Source: Candidatus Obscuribacterales bacterium
GTDB taxonomy: Bacteria > Cyanobacteriota > Vampirovibrionia > Obscuribacterales > Obscuribacteraceae
Reading direction: 5' to 3'
DNA length: 64,000 nucleotides
Assembly: GCA_019747875.1 (NCBI GenBank)
Contig: JAIEQI010000001.1
Span: 1-64,000, forward strand
Shown piece after piece: positions 8,371-23,388 of the stretch. The notes beneath the pieces are model-generated. The model was not told the DNA's origin and ran no database searches. It saw only the letters and a list, made by a program, of their open reading frames with translations. The position numbers and the translations under genes are program-made. Numbering within the stretch: position 1 is the stretch's first letter; each line of letters begins with the position of its first letter.

Positions 8371-10287
8371 TTAGTTAGGATCGGCGTAGATGCCGCTGCT
8401 GCCTTCCGGAATTACTCTGTTTGAGAAACTCAAGACACCGAGAAGATTTCTGTAACCAGAAGAAGCTGTGTAGGTGCAGATATCACTAGCTTGCGGATGA
8501 GGAGGGACCTTGAACCAGGGGTATACCGGAGCGTTGCCATCGCCATTAGCATTCACTGACTTTCTGTTGACGTCATATATGCTTTTCAAAACTCGGGGTG
8601 GACCGTCTGGTGAAACATCGGCGGAGACACCTTCCATCCATCGAGGTTTCGAGGAGGAAATCGTAAGCTTGTCGTCTAAGCCCTTGTAGATGTAGAGGGT
8701 CTGCCCCATTCCAATTGATGGTCTGTTGAGCACTGCATTTCTTTCTTGGTCGGAAGCTTCCGGCTTGATTTGACGAAGACGCTGATCAATTTCTTGGACC
8801 ACATCTGTAGCATTGCATTGTTCAAGAAACTGACGTAGTGACCCTGGTTTCCCGAATGCAATTGTTCCGGAGTACATTGCGTTGTGGTCGAAAGCTTTCA
8901 GTCCTGTCGATTCTGTCGGTGCAGCTATGTATTGCGCATAATAGGGGTCAGTCGGATCATGGTAGCGTGTGACCTTGTGGAAAGCTTCAATAACTCTTGC
9001 TTTGTATACTTCCAAAGCGGTCAGTGAATCTGACTTGTATTCAACTCCGGCATTAGCGTGGGGATAGGCTTGGACGAAGGATGGCAGCATTGTTTGAAGT
9101 AAGCCGCCTTGGGTGTTCCAAAACACTGGAGTTGCCGGTGCTGTGATTTTCGAAGGATCTCCGAATATGCCTTTTGTTGAAGGCGCCACCGGTGGGGTCT
9201 GTCCTGCAGCCTTCTTTTGGTTGTATACGCGCCATTCTTCGTATAGTCCGGCGTCGGTAGTGAACGGTCTATTGGCTCCTACGCCTGGTCCTACCATGAT
9301 GCCATTGTTCAATTCTTTTGCAAAAATTTGATCTCCATCAGCCAATGTCCCCTCGAACTTGTCCGATGGTCCATTATGAATTACGATGTAACCACGTGGG
9401 ATGCAGGCGGTGAACTGTGTATCAAGGGCTCCAACGATTGCACAAGATACCCCCTGTGTTTTCTGAGCAGAACCACCCAACTTGAAGCTATTTGGTGGGA
9501 CATTGCCAGCACCCTTCGGAGCGCTCAAGTTTTCATCGAAATTCTTCAAAGAAACCAGGTGTGGAGCTTTCCCTGGAAATACCGGCACAGCTGTGAGTGA
9601 TTTACTAAATCCAGGAATCTTAATCGGGGAGTAGCCGCTGATGAATGAGAAGTTTTTCTTGGATACTTCGTCACCGGTAGTTCCGTCTGGAACTGGAATT
9701 CGGGTACCGTTTGCCGACGGAAGAGTTGCAGGGTCGAGGGCGACGTTGCTGGCGGACCCAGCTTCAAGATAGGCAACTGAATACTGTGAGTCATCCGCAT
9801 TGGCGATGGCACTGTTGCCTAGCATGCGCACGCTGTTCACAAATGATGCAGCAGTAAAATGACTATTCACACTGTCGGGACTGCTCAAGGCTTTAGTAAG
9901 TTTGGTCGCTATGCCGTTATTGCCTTGAACGACATCGATGAGCGTCTCGGCGTTTGCTTTCGCCTTTGCGGTACCTTCGGCCTGCGCATTTAGAGAAACC
10001 AGAAGTGCTTGACCAACGATTCGGTTGTAGTTTGCAAGGCTTACATTGCCTTTGTCCATAATCCCACCGAAGTTTATGCTTTCGTCTGATACTGCCAGGG
10101 ACACATCAGGCTTGCGAATTGCATACTTGGCGACGCTGAGGCTACCAGCATCAGTTGCGTGCATCAGCTCTCTGGAACCGCCGATTTGAAGGCTAATCCA
10201 GAAGAAGCAAACTGCGATCATGACGAGGACGATACCGGTGGCGGCGATAAAGGGAAGTACAGCGCCTTTGTTCTGCCTGGTCTTCAT
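8371..10287 (-). CDS. TadG-like (TadE/G family) exported protein
   Basis: This 638-residue protein is anchored by one N-terminal transmembrane segment (about 9-32), directly followed by the MHATDAGSLSVAKYAI segment. That matches the TadE/G-like N-terminal motif, in which pilin-like helices end in a D-A-A/G-A-L-A-type run. The rest is extracytoplasmic, rich in Pro, Asn and Gly, with a cysteine-containing region at about 275-290 and another near the C-terminus. TadE/G proteins work with Flp-type (tight adherence) pili, but no other tad gene is adjacent, so the role here is inference. The start is strong, with AGGAGAAGG 5-7 bases before the ATG. A CTGA repeat element lies 83-120 bases upstream. 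Confidence 0.7.
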   Translation of the reverse strand: MKTRQNKGAVLPFIAATGIVLVMIAVCFFWISLQIGGSRELMHATDAGSLSVAKYAIRKPDVSLAVSDESINFGGIMDKGNVSLANYNRIVGQALLVSLNAQAEGTAKAKANAETLIDVVQGNNGIATKLTKALSSPDSVNSHFTAASFVNSVRMLGNSAIANADDSQYSVAYLEAGSASNVALDPATLPSANGTRIPVPDGTTGDEVSKKNFSFISGYSPIKIPGFSKSLTAVPVFPGKAPHLVSLKNFDENLSAPKGAGNVPPNSFKLGGSAQKTQGVSCAIVGALDTQFTACIPRGYIVIHNGPSDKFEGTLADGDQIFAKELNNGIMVGPGVGANRPFTTDAGLYEEWRVYNQKKAAGQTPPVAPSTKGIFGDPSKITAPATPVFWNTQGGLLQTMLPSFVQAYPHANAGVEYKSDSLTALEVYKARVIEAFHKVTRYHDPTDPYYAQYIAAPTESTGLKAFDHNAMYSGTIAFGKPGSLRQFLEQCNATDVVQEIDQRLRQIKPEASDQERNAVLNRPSIGMGQTLYIYKGLDDKLTISSSKPRWMEGVSADVSPDGPPRVLKSIYDVNRKSVNANGDGNAPVYPWFKVPPHPQASDICTYTASSGYRNLLGVLSFSNRVIPEGSSGIYADPN

Positions 10288-10665
10288 TGTTCCTTCTCCT
10301 GCTAATAAAAGCTGATCTGGTGGTAACCTGAGTTAGCTTGCCGTTTTTTATGGCGTCGCTGTCTTTCAGTGAGCACAGACTATCCGAAGAATCTGAGAAT
10401 TATCTGAAAACCTTGACCAATCTGGTCCCAATTCTAGATTTAACCAAGTAGAGGCAAGTAAACACAAGCACAGACGGCATTTCGAGCGTTTTCGCCCTGC
10501 CAATCCCCCAGGACCAAGCCGGAGGAGGCAAATCCAGGCCTAGCCAATATTTAGCCAGATTCTTAAAGTGTAAGAAAGCTACCAGCCAGCGTCCAATGGC
10601 GGCTCCTGCAAATCAATTTCATAGCGTCTAATTCGTGCAACGTCACTGAATTGGACAAATCTGAA
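10288..10665. other. Intergenic region upstream of the TadG-like gene
   Basis: These 378 bases hold no convincing gene. The left part is the promoter region of the minus-strand TadG-like gene and includes the repeat element at 10370-10407. The remainder (about 10410-10665) lies downstream of the next minus-strand gene. I see no hairpin with a T-tract and no RNA gene in it. Confidence 0.5.
10370..10407 (-). promoter_or_regulatory. Putative operator: triple CTGA direct repeat (copy 2)
   Basis: CCGA (10384), CTGA (10393) and CTGA (10404) keep exactly the 9- and 11-base spacings of the copy at 8311-8334. The preceding GTGAGCACAGACTAT matches that copy's flank with few changes. It lies 83-120 bases upstream of the TadG-like gene on the minus strand, comparable to the other copy's position. 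Conservation of spacing rather than only sequence supports a protein-binding site. Confidence 0.45.
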
Positions 10666-12783
10666 CTATTTGCTTGCCATCTTTGACTGACTTCCAATCA
10701 GTAAAGCCAAATAGGACATCGCGTAGAGCAAAAGAGCAACAAGGACAAGGCACTTAATGCCAGTAACAATGCACAGATTCTCAGTCAGCCCACCAATCGC
10801 GACTCCTAGCAAATTCGCAGACAAACAGGCCGACGGCGAGTTCGCCTTTCGAAAGCAGGTCGAAAAAATCAAGCCACCAAAAAATATGGGCAAGCAGTTA
10901 ATGATGGCTGCAAGCGCAGCCAGTACAAAGAATGGCAGACTTGAATTTGTTGGTATTTGGAAGAAATAATCCAGTAATAAGGCAAACAAAATAGCAAGGT
11001 AGAAAGGCCAAACAGCATCACCCTTTCTCTTCATTGCTAGCCAGTTGGCGAAGAATGCAAAACACAAGACTACTAGAGTAACAATGGAGGTCACAATCCA
11101 TGTTGCGCCAAACAAGAGCGATAACTGAGTGATCGATTTCGTCTCGACGAGCATAAATGCTTGTCCAAGAAAGAACATATTTCCCCATGTAGATCCGCTG
11201 ATAGGTCCCCCATCGTCAGATCTGCGTAAAATCAGCACAGGCATTAATACCGCGGCAAACAAGACAGCTGCGTATAACAAAAAACCGTTGGAATTGAAAT
11301 CCAAATAGAGGAATGGCCAATCATCCGACGCCGGTCTTGAATCAGTGATATCTTTAGCTGAGGGCCACGGGCGCAGCGGTCCAAGATCCATTCGAGCGAG
11401 ATCCATTTTGTCGGCAGCAGGTCCGAAGAAGAACATTACGCTGTCCCATTCGTCACTTACTACACCCAGGGGCGGCTTTCCCCCTTGGGCTGTCTTTATG
11501 GCTTGATAAAGACGTCGCGTGACCAGACTATTAGGTCCGGTGGCAAAACTGATTACACCAAGTCCATTCGTATCGAGATGATCGAGTGCAGAGCGAATGG
11601 ATTCCACTGTATAAACAAAATTGTCGACGCGCAAAAACGATGCGGTATGTAGTGTGGTTCCGGGATCAAGATATGCAAATTCTATGAGGTCATATTTGCC
11701 GTTAGCATAGCGCAAGAAGGTTCTTGCATCTTCAACATGTAATCGAACGCGCGGGTCATTATACGGTTTCTCAGGATGTAGATTTCTTCCAAACGATGCA
11801 ATTATCGGGTCGATTTCCACAACATCTACGAACTTCGCGTTGTTTTGCAGGGCGAAAGATACATCATTTCCAGAACCACCACCAAGCACCAGAACTCGAT
11901 TGAATTCCTGCGAGTTCTGAAATGGCAATTTAAGCCATTGAAAATATCGGTTCAGCGTAGCCAGTTGCGGCGAATTCTTACTTTCTTGTTCTAGTTTTTC
12001 CTTTTCTTCCTTTGACTTGAGACCAAGACTGCGAACAGCGAAATGAAAATAATGATTGTTGGAATTCAATACATAGTTACCTTTTCCAAGAATGCTGTCC
12101 TCTGCGCTGGACAAAGGCAAAACGTCAAGTTTACTGTAAGGTGACCAATGACTATTCATCGTCGTAACAAGTGACAAGCCTGCAAGCACAACAGTAAGGG
12201 CAATACAATGTTTGAACCTTGTTGAGAACCAAGTGATTATTCCAAGAATCGATATCCATATGAATGGCGGCATATGGAAATAACTGATGAGCATAAAAAC
12301 GAATACGCCAAAGATGTTGCCGAGCAAGTTCATCGAATAGCCCTTCAACCCCGGGAGCAGACTAATTTCTTTGCCAAGTTTTGCGCCCATGCTTGTAGAG
12401 AGTACAAGCAATGATGCCAGAATTGCGAGCAGTACCGCTGATGATGCGACCATGCCTGCGATGAGATTAGCTTGTTCCAAATGAAAACTCAGCTCATAAA
12501 GTTTCATCGGCGCTGCAAAAACCAACCCCAGAAGAAGCACAGCTGAAGCGCACAGAAGCGCCCACTTTGGACTCATGTATTTTTCCGGACTTCCAAGCCC
12601 AAGAGAAGCACCAACTAATATCACTAACAAGATAAGGTTTGGGAATGCTCGCATAAACGAGACTTCAATTCCAATCCAGCGTATTGCAAATATTTCGGCA
12701 TAAAGCAAGAGAACGCTCGTCCAGAAGATGCGCCCCTCAAACGAAGTGCCCGCAAGTAGCGATTTCAAATTCGAAAAACTCAC
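10666..12783 (-). CDS. Multi-pass membrane protein with spermidine-synthase-like methyltransferase-fold domain
   Basis: This 705-residue fusion has three parts. The N-terminal block of about six to seven membrane segments spans roughly 15-215. A Rossmann-type domain (about 290-480) contains VLVLGGGSGNDVSFAL, the acidic VVEID strand end and a VEDARTFL segment, matching spermidine-synthase-like SAM or decarboxy-SAM-binding folds. A second membrane block follows at about 500-695. Fused transporter-like/spermidine-synthase proteins are common in bacteria, and few have known substrates. Polyamine synthesis itself is uncertain because residues for putrescine binding were not traced. It starts at GTG 12783 with a weak ribosome binding site. 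The upstream region is divergent from the giant TPR gene. Confidence 0.8.
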   Translation of the reverse strand: MSFSNLKSLLAGTSFEGRIFWTSVLLLYAEIFAIRWIGIEVSFMRAFPNLILLVILVGASLGLGSPEKYMSPKWALLCASAVLLLGLVFAAPMKLYELSFHLEQANLIAGMVASSAVLLAILASLLVLSTSMGAKLGKEISLLPGLKGYSMNLLGNIFGVFVFMLISYFHMPPFIWISILGIITWFSTRFKHCIALTVVLAGLSLVTTMNSHWSPYSKLDVLPLSSAEDSILGKGNYVLNSNNHYFHFAVRSLGLKSKEEKEKLEQESKNSPQLATLNRYFQWLKLPFQNSQEFNRVLVLGGGSGNDVSFALQNNAKFVDVVEIDPIIASFGRNLHPEKPYNDPRVRLHVEDARTFLRYANGKYDLIEFAYLDPGTTLHTASFLRVDNFVYTVESIRSALDHLDTNGLGVISFATGPNSLVTRRLYQAIKTAQGGKPPLGVVSDEWDSVMFFFGPAADKMDLARMDLGPLRPWPSAKDITDSRPASDDWPFLYLDFNSNGFLLYAAVLFAAVLMPVLILRRSDDGGPISGSTWGNMFFLGQAFMLVETKSITQLSLLFGATWIVTSIVTLVVLCFAFFANWLAMKRKGDAVWPFYLAILFALLLDYFFQIPTNSSLPFFVLAALAAIINCLPIFFGGLIFSTCFRKANSPSACLSANLLGVAIGGLTENLCIVTGIKCLVLVALLLYAMSYLALLIGSQSKMASK

Positions 12784-13164
12784 AGCGAACCCAGGTGCCA
12801 GAACGATGCCAGTATACTTTACTGCACTAGCTTAAACCAGTAAAGGTAGATTGCCGGGCGAAGAGCCTCTATTCATAATCAGGCACGGATCCTATTTGCG
12901 TGTATTTCCTCACCAATGTAGTGCCGCCCGGAATAGCTAAGATGGAGAGAGAAAAAGCTTCAGGCAGTTCCAAACGGAACTCGGTGGACTGATAGAGCTC
13001 TCCCACTACAAGAGAATCATCTTGGTTATAGGTTGCACAGTTAGCGGGCTCAATAACACAAAACCGTCAAAGACAGACTTGAGGCCTCGCGGTCCTAGCA
13101 GAGCGCAATTGTGCGTTTGCATTATATAATGGTCGACATTATGTATTCAGGTGCCCAGAAAACT
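12784..13164. other. Divergent intergenic region with inverted repeat
   Basis: This 381-base spacer lies between the leftward membrane/spermidine-synthase gene and the rightward giant TPR gene. CTTTACTG (12817-12824) and CAGTAAAG (12838-12845) form an 8-bp inverted repeat with a 13-base gap, 34 bases upstream of the leftward start, overlapping TATACT (a minus-strand -10 candidate). Near the right end TATAAT (13124-13129) is a -10 candidate for the TPR gene. I see no gene in it. Confidence 0.4.
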
Positions 13165-17395
<4,231 letters not shown>

Positions 17396-17409
<14 letters not shown>

Positions 17410-20400
17410 TCTGTCGCATTTCCTTTGCACGCTCTAAAGCTTCCCTCTCCTGCTGACGCTTCTCTAGCTGCTTCTTACGCAATTCTTCAAGCTTGGCTCG
17501 ATCCTTGTTAGCGAGCTCATGTTGCCCTGTCGAGTCATAAAGTCCAGCACGGAACAAATACAATTCTGAATCTGAATTCATTACAGCTAAAGCTTCTGAC
17601 AGAATTTCAATTGCTACGTCAGAGTTGCCGATGCCACTTTGACAAAGCGCCAGAAACAGTAGATCGTCCATATCCTCATCTATAGGACAAAGTTCAATTG
17701 CCTTAGAGAATTCCGCTTTTGCTTTCTCTGTTTCACCTGTCCTTTGGTAGACCATTCCACAAATGGCATGGGCGAAGGCATAGTCAGGTTCATCATCAAT
17801 CGCAACTTTGCAGTCAGCCAAAGCCAATTCATATTGGTCGGTGCGGAAATAGCAATAGGCTCTCCCAATGTAATTCTGGACAGTCGGCTCGATGCTGATT
17901 GCCTCAGTATAGGACTTGATTGCATCATTGTACTCTCCAAATTCGACGTATTTCCTAGCCTGATAGCTTTCGTCAGCCCGAGCTCCTATACAAGTTATTG
18001 AGCCACCGCCTCCGCCCTGGATCTCATTGGGATCGTCTGGATCAGGCACTTGCAGACGTCCCAGTCCGAGTTTTTGTAGTGAAGGAGTCGCAATATCGAA
18101 AGAAATCTTGGTCCCGTTCCTCAGACGCACCTCATCGGCCGCCAAAGCCCCTATCAAATGTGATGCGGAAACAACTATTGGCGCGTTCGGTGCATAAAAG
18201 ATTGAATTAACCTTGCTTCCTTTTATGAGCACAAGACCCTCACCGCTGCACCAGAACTGCATCTCAGCCGGTACCCCACTTTTATTCACGGCAGCGCCTT
18301 CAATCAGGACCTGCGCCTGAGCTAAATCCTTTTGCTTGATGTCTCTCACAAAAAATCTAACGGGCTTATTAGCCCCCGTAGTTTTATCGACTTCGATATT
18401 TGCACCAGGCGACATTGCTATCCGCGAAATCAAATAATCTCCAGCGCAAATCTTAAGCGAATCATCTGATGAAAGGCTGAGTTCACCGAGGTCTGCGACA
18501 GCTCCATCTGATGCTGCCTCTATTTTTCCGCCCGCAACTACGGCTGGAATGATCTTTGCAGAGCTGGGGGGAGCGAGCGCCCCAGTCCATCGAAAAGCCT
18601 CGGGTATGTCTCCGCTTGCATCCAAATTTCCAAGAACTTTGATATTGGATCCCGTCATCACAATAGATCGTCCCGCTACGGTCGCTGGTATTTTTGCTGT
18701 GCCATTGAGAAGAGTTTTTCCCGTCGACAAGACTTCCGCGCCTGACAGCCTTCTGCTGAAATCTGAATTTGCAGAGCTACTAGATGCAGTGCTTTGACCA
18801 GCTACTGTCAGACCTCTTGGCCGAGTGGAAAGTGATGCGATATCACTACTTTGCGTATTTGCTAATCCATTAGAGGAATCAACAATTTCTGTCCTGCATG
18901 CTGCTCCGATGTCTGCAAGAGAACGCGCAAGTACCGCACATGCAAATGGCTGCGGAGCTTGCCCATGAGCTTGATTAGGAACGTCCTGGAGATGATGCCT
19001 TACTTTGACGTTTAGCGGCTCATACTTGTGGAAATCGTCGGGATTCTTTCCGCTCCGGAGAATGTACTCATGTCGTCTCCGGGACCAACCTATAGACCAT
19101 GGCGCATAATCACTCTTGCATCTGCCGTAGACATCAATCGCCTCCCGCAGTTGGGCTAGAGACTTCTCCACAAGTTTTTGCGCCTCAGCCTGATCCGCTA
19201 ACGTTCTGCTATGTAGTAACATCGTTTCGCTAAGTCGAACCATACAGTCGCCAAGTTCAATCATCGCAAGATCCCCCTGTTGGCTCGACTTGAGCAGCGA
19301 AATCTTCAATGCCAAGTTGGATTCAGCACCGAGATAATCAGATTTGGCGAGCAGAACGGAAGTTATCCTATCCAAGATCTGATTCTGTTCGTAATTCGGA
19401 AAAGCGCGGTTGTTTTTCCTTGCTAATTCATTAGCCAGCTTCAAAACTTCTTGCGCTTTTTGAAGTTCGTCATTATCGACAAATGACTTTGCGATCGTGC
19501 AGAAACCGCTAAAGATACGTGAAGCAAGCACACTTTGTGCACTTGCTTCACATTTGGACACTTCCGGAAGGAAGCTCTCCAACTTTTTCAATGTCTGCTC
19601 CGTGTTCCGATGAGCAAATGATAGGACAGCAATTTCTATTTCTTGCCGAAGTACAAGAGTTTTGTCAATGGACCTATTTGTGTTCAAAAAGGATAGTAGT
19701 TGCGCCCGGGCTTTCTTCTCCTCATGAATATTGCCCGATTCGGAATATGCTTTTGCAAGCCATTCGTAAGCTTCGTGGAGCCGCCCTACATTTTTGGGAT
19801 TGAATCTCTTGCGCAAATCAATTACAAAATTAACGAAGTCCACTCTATCTTCTAAAGACTCTCGTCCTGAGTAAGTGTAGACCTGCTCTGTAAGATCATT
19901 GGAAGAGTAGTATTCGCCATCCTTACTTGATTGAGCGACCAACTTCTCATAAGCCTCCACGAGTTCCTTTTCCAACTTGAGCGAGTGAGAAGCTTGGTTG
20001 GTCTTCGCGCCAGTGCTGGATAACCGCGAGAGCGACCAAATACAAACGAGAGATGAGGCATCAAGCTTATGTCTGGGTACAGTATTGTAGGCTTCAAAAA
20101 CATCGTTTTTTAGCTGCGCGGCCTGTTGATTGTTCTGGGATTGAAGATGCTGACCTATGACTGCGGTGGCTAACTGAAAGAATGTATTTGGATCGCTTCC
20201 TATGTTTTTACGCGAGACTTCCAAACGCGCCACTAGCGCCTTTGCTTGCTCGTCTATTTGCTTTTTCCTTTCTTGTGACTTCTCAGAAATGATCTTGTTG
20301 TATTCGTCGGTCATGTTAGCTGCTTTGAGAGCCGAAAGATAATTGCTTTCCAACTGCGAAAAATCATGTGGATGAACTTTCCCCTTCTGATCGGCCAGTT

Positions 20401-21556
20401 CAGCTTTCAGAATTGCAGCAGCGTCAGCTGCTTTTCCAATTTTCATCAAAAATGACGTCAGCGCCTTCAATTTGCTAGAGATCCAAGAATCACGTTCTTC
20501 CTTTGCAGTTTGATACTGCATTCGCAGAAGTTTCTCGTGAACATCATTTATTAGTAGACCCTTCTCTTCTAGTTTTCTAGCAAATCTGAGCGAAGCATCT
20601 ATAGACGCGCCGACCTGGTACATGTTAAACCGCCGGAAGGGACCGTTAGGATTCACAGGTTTGCTTACTTGTTTCTCCAATTCTGCAAGTGTTTTCTTCA
20701 AAGTATCGGCAGCCTGTTCGATCTTTCCATCCTTAAGATATAATTCTTGCAACTGTCCCAGTTTTTCCAGTGACATGGGCGCATCTGAGTTCTGTTCAGC
20801 GGCAGCAATACGTTCCTTGACCAAAGCGTTGGCCGCTTCAGTATTGCCTTGCTCATTGTAAATTGCTTGAAGACTGTCAAAATATGCGCTCGAGACTCCT
20901 GAACGATAGTTCTCTTGCTGCGGTGCCAGTTGAATACATTTTTTGTATAGCGCGATTGCTTCTTGAAACTTTTTCTGCGATTGTTTCACCTTTGCAAGTT
21001 GCCCGGTGAATTCTAACAAAATTTCTTTGTCTGCAAGTGCTTCTGCAACTTGAAGGACCTCAGTTAATAGCTGATCATGAATCTCCAGACCATCAACTCC
21101 CCGAAAGAACCGATGTGTAGCATCTCTTCTAAGAACATCCAATAACTTTCGCTGCAGCCTACTGTCATGTTTTAGTGCAATTTTAATAGCTTTTTTTGAT
21201 GAGGTTAGCATTTGCTCTTGCTGGACCTTATCTCCATGGTACACCATCAAAAGGTGTATTGAAGCTAAGTAAAGCGCACAGGCCTGGATGTCTCGCTGTT
21301 GCGCTTCATGTTCGTTGGCTTCTTTAAGAAGCTTACTTATATGCGCCTCGTCGTTCGGGGAGTGGATCGCGTTGGAATAGAGTAAATCGAACTGAACAAT
21401 TTCATCCAACTTGTTGTGCTTTTTGTAGATCTTGTCAATCTCTGATTCGTATTCGTCTCCACTCATAAGAATCTCCTTGGCGGCACAAAAGCTGTTTAAG
21501 CAAATGCTGGTTAACAGAACTACTACTAACGGTATCTTCTGGTTCATGTTTAGCAA
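17396..21556 (-). CDS. Giant secreted TPR protein with embedded beta-rich domain
   Basis: This 1386-residue protein begins with a signal peptide (about 1-26; the ATG at the fourth codon is an alternative start). Residues about 30-880 are TPR/SEL1-like helical repeats. At about 940-1160 the composition changes to Gly/Ala/Ser/Val-rich short strands (for example KIPATVAGRSIVMTG and SPGANIEVDK) that look like a beta-helix or jelly-roll surface domain. A Gly-rich break (GGGGS) follows, then canonical TPRs (about 1190-1375) and a Lys/Glu-rich tail. It converges on and overlaps the PDZ-TPR gene by 14 bases. A role in envelope assembly or adhesion is inference. Confidence 0.8.
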
Positions 21557-21767
21557 ACGACATCTTGTGGTTTGTCTCCATTTTACTACTTTTAGTAATC
21601 ACTTTCGTGGAAAGACCAGTAGCTACTCTTATCGAAGAGAAGAAAAGATAAGATCGTGTTCAGTTGGATTGAAGAAACAAAAACGCTATGACGTTCAGAA
21701 ATAATTTCTATGAATGGCAGAGCTGGACGTGTCAACCTCACCGGCATAAAAAACATAGAGCTATCCA

Positions 21768-23171
21768 TCACGGAGAACTTTTCCTCGCTCTGAATGCCTG
21801 CAGAACACCTGGCTTCTTAGTCAAATCTTGCGAACTGATCACGCTGAACGGTTCTTGCTTCAGATAATGGTTGAAAAAATCAAGAGAATAGTCATTGATG
21901 ACTTTCTCACAGCGAAATGGCTCAACCGGACCAGACAGCAAAAACATCCAATGGATTGGAGTAAGCATCGGAAGGTCAGTAAAGTTAGCATGGCCGGTAC
22001 CTAAAATCTTAAGCCGAACGAAGTCACCTCGTTGTCTCTTTTCAAATTCGGCAATCGCTAGAGGATCCATGTCTCCGTGATCGGCCTGCATCACCATCGC
22101 AGGTTTTTCGCTTGCCTGCACACCGATAGTTGTTCCGTCCATATTGATAGCAGCTTTAATTCTGCCATCCAATGCAAGCACTTCCAGACTTGTTGATCCT
22201 CCGAAAGAATGACCCAACAGACCAATATTATTCAGGTCGATTTTTCCGGCAAAGCGATTTTCCGGATCAGATTCATTCAAATTTGCCAGCCAGTCTAATA
22301 TCTGAATTACATCCCGAATGCGAACTTCAAATCCGTTTCGCTGAATAGTAGGACCGCTCTGCATGCCAGTTAATAGCTGGCTACATACCACACTTCCATC
22401 CGGAAAGATCGAAAAAGCAGCGTCGTAAGTGTGATCAACTCCGAGCACAATGAAACCATGACTTGCAAGATTCTCGCATTGAATGGTGTTTTGAATTCTA
22501 CCGCCCATTAAGCCGTGGGAGAAAATGATCACTGGATAAGTATTCTTAGATCTTGCAATCGAGGCTCCCTCAACTGAATGTGTCTCAGTCAGGTGAAGGT
22601 GGCTGGCTAAAATTGACGGAAGTGGGGCCTTGACCAGCTGTGCAAAGTCAGAACTCGGTTGCATGTATGACGCCCCTACCTTTTTGTGCTTAGGCAAGAC
22701 ATCATTTCCGAAATCAAATACAGCAGGATACCAGATCTGAATTGCTAACCTTCTCTTGCCTGCTGTCGGCGATCCAAAGATCTCTTTACGGCTTTGATCA
22801 ATTAGAGATCTACAAACGGTACCTACCTTATATGGACCCGTCGGCACAGGCAAACTTGCGACTGGAACCAAAGAGGTCAAAGAGAAGCCTATGCAGGCAA
22901 ACATAGCAACCCAGCCATTCATGCGATTCAATATTGCTTGATTTTGTTCCTTTCGAAATGCGATGACTCCGATCAGGAGGAGTGAAATATAGAGAGGCAC
23001 CATTTGCCAACGGAACTCTTCGCTAAACAAATGCACGAAGCAAATTGAGGCAACAAAGACAAAAGCAGCTCGCTTCAAGCGCTTATTCCTTTGCAAACTC
23101 CTTATCCGGAAAAGAAGACAAACAAGCAATAGCAAAACGAATAAAGCTATTTCAAATGCCCGCACAGACAC
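21768..23171 (-). CDS. Membrane-anchored alpha/beta hydrolase, platelet-activating-factor acetylhydrolase-like
   Basis: This 467-residue protein has four hydrophobic segments at about 5-22, 35-50, 57-72 and 87-105, followed by a hydrolase domain. The nucleophile elbow is GHSFGG with Ser322, Asp345 in INMDGT and His394 in GTGHANF complete a triad, and FSHGLMGG supplies the oxyanion loop. The order and spacing match the PAF-acetylhydrolase (plasma/isoform II) family, which cleaves short or oxidised acyl chains from phospholipids; related bacterial proteins have varied substrates. The N-terminal membrane block is additional to the family core. It stands alone, about 210 bases from the TPR gene. 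Confidence 0.8.
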   Translation of the reverse strand: MSVRAFEIALFVLLLLVCLLFRIRSLQRNKRLKRAAFVFVASICFVHLFSEEFRWQMVPLYISLLLIGVIAFRKEQNQAILNRMNGWVAMFACIGFSLTSLVPVASLPVPTGPYKVGTVCRSLIDQSRKEIFGSPTAGKRRLAIQIWYPAVFDFGNDVLPKHKKVGASYMQPSSDFAQLVKAPLPSILASHLHLTETHSVEGASIARSKNTYPVIIFSHGLMGGRIQNTIQCENLASHGFIVLGVDHTYDAAFSIFPDGSVVCSQLLTGMQSGPTIQRNGFEVRIRDVIQILDWLANLNESDPENRFAGKIDLNNIGLLGHSFGGSTSLEVLALDGRIKAAINMDGTTIGVQASEKPAMVMQADHGDMDPLAIAEFEKRQRGDFVRLKILGTGHANFTDLPMLTPIHWMFLLSGPVEPFRCEKVINDYSLDFFNHYLKQEPFSVISSQDLTKKPGVLQAFRARKSSP

Positions 23172-23388
23172 TCCAGAAGTTGGAACTCACGAGATTAAGC
23201 ATAAGCTTCTCGTCAGATCATTACAACACAAAATAAACGCGCGGAAATAATGAAAGTCAAAGACCAATAGACTATATTGTACGTTAACAACTACTTTTTC
23301 AAATCCCTCGGACTCATGAAAAGTCCAGCAGTTCAGTTTGCCTCCGAAAGTATGTCCGAGTGAATGGTCTCATAAGGAAACACAAAAC

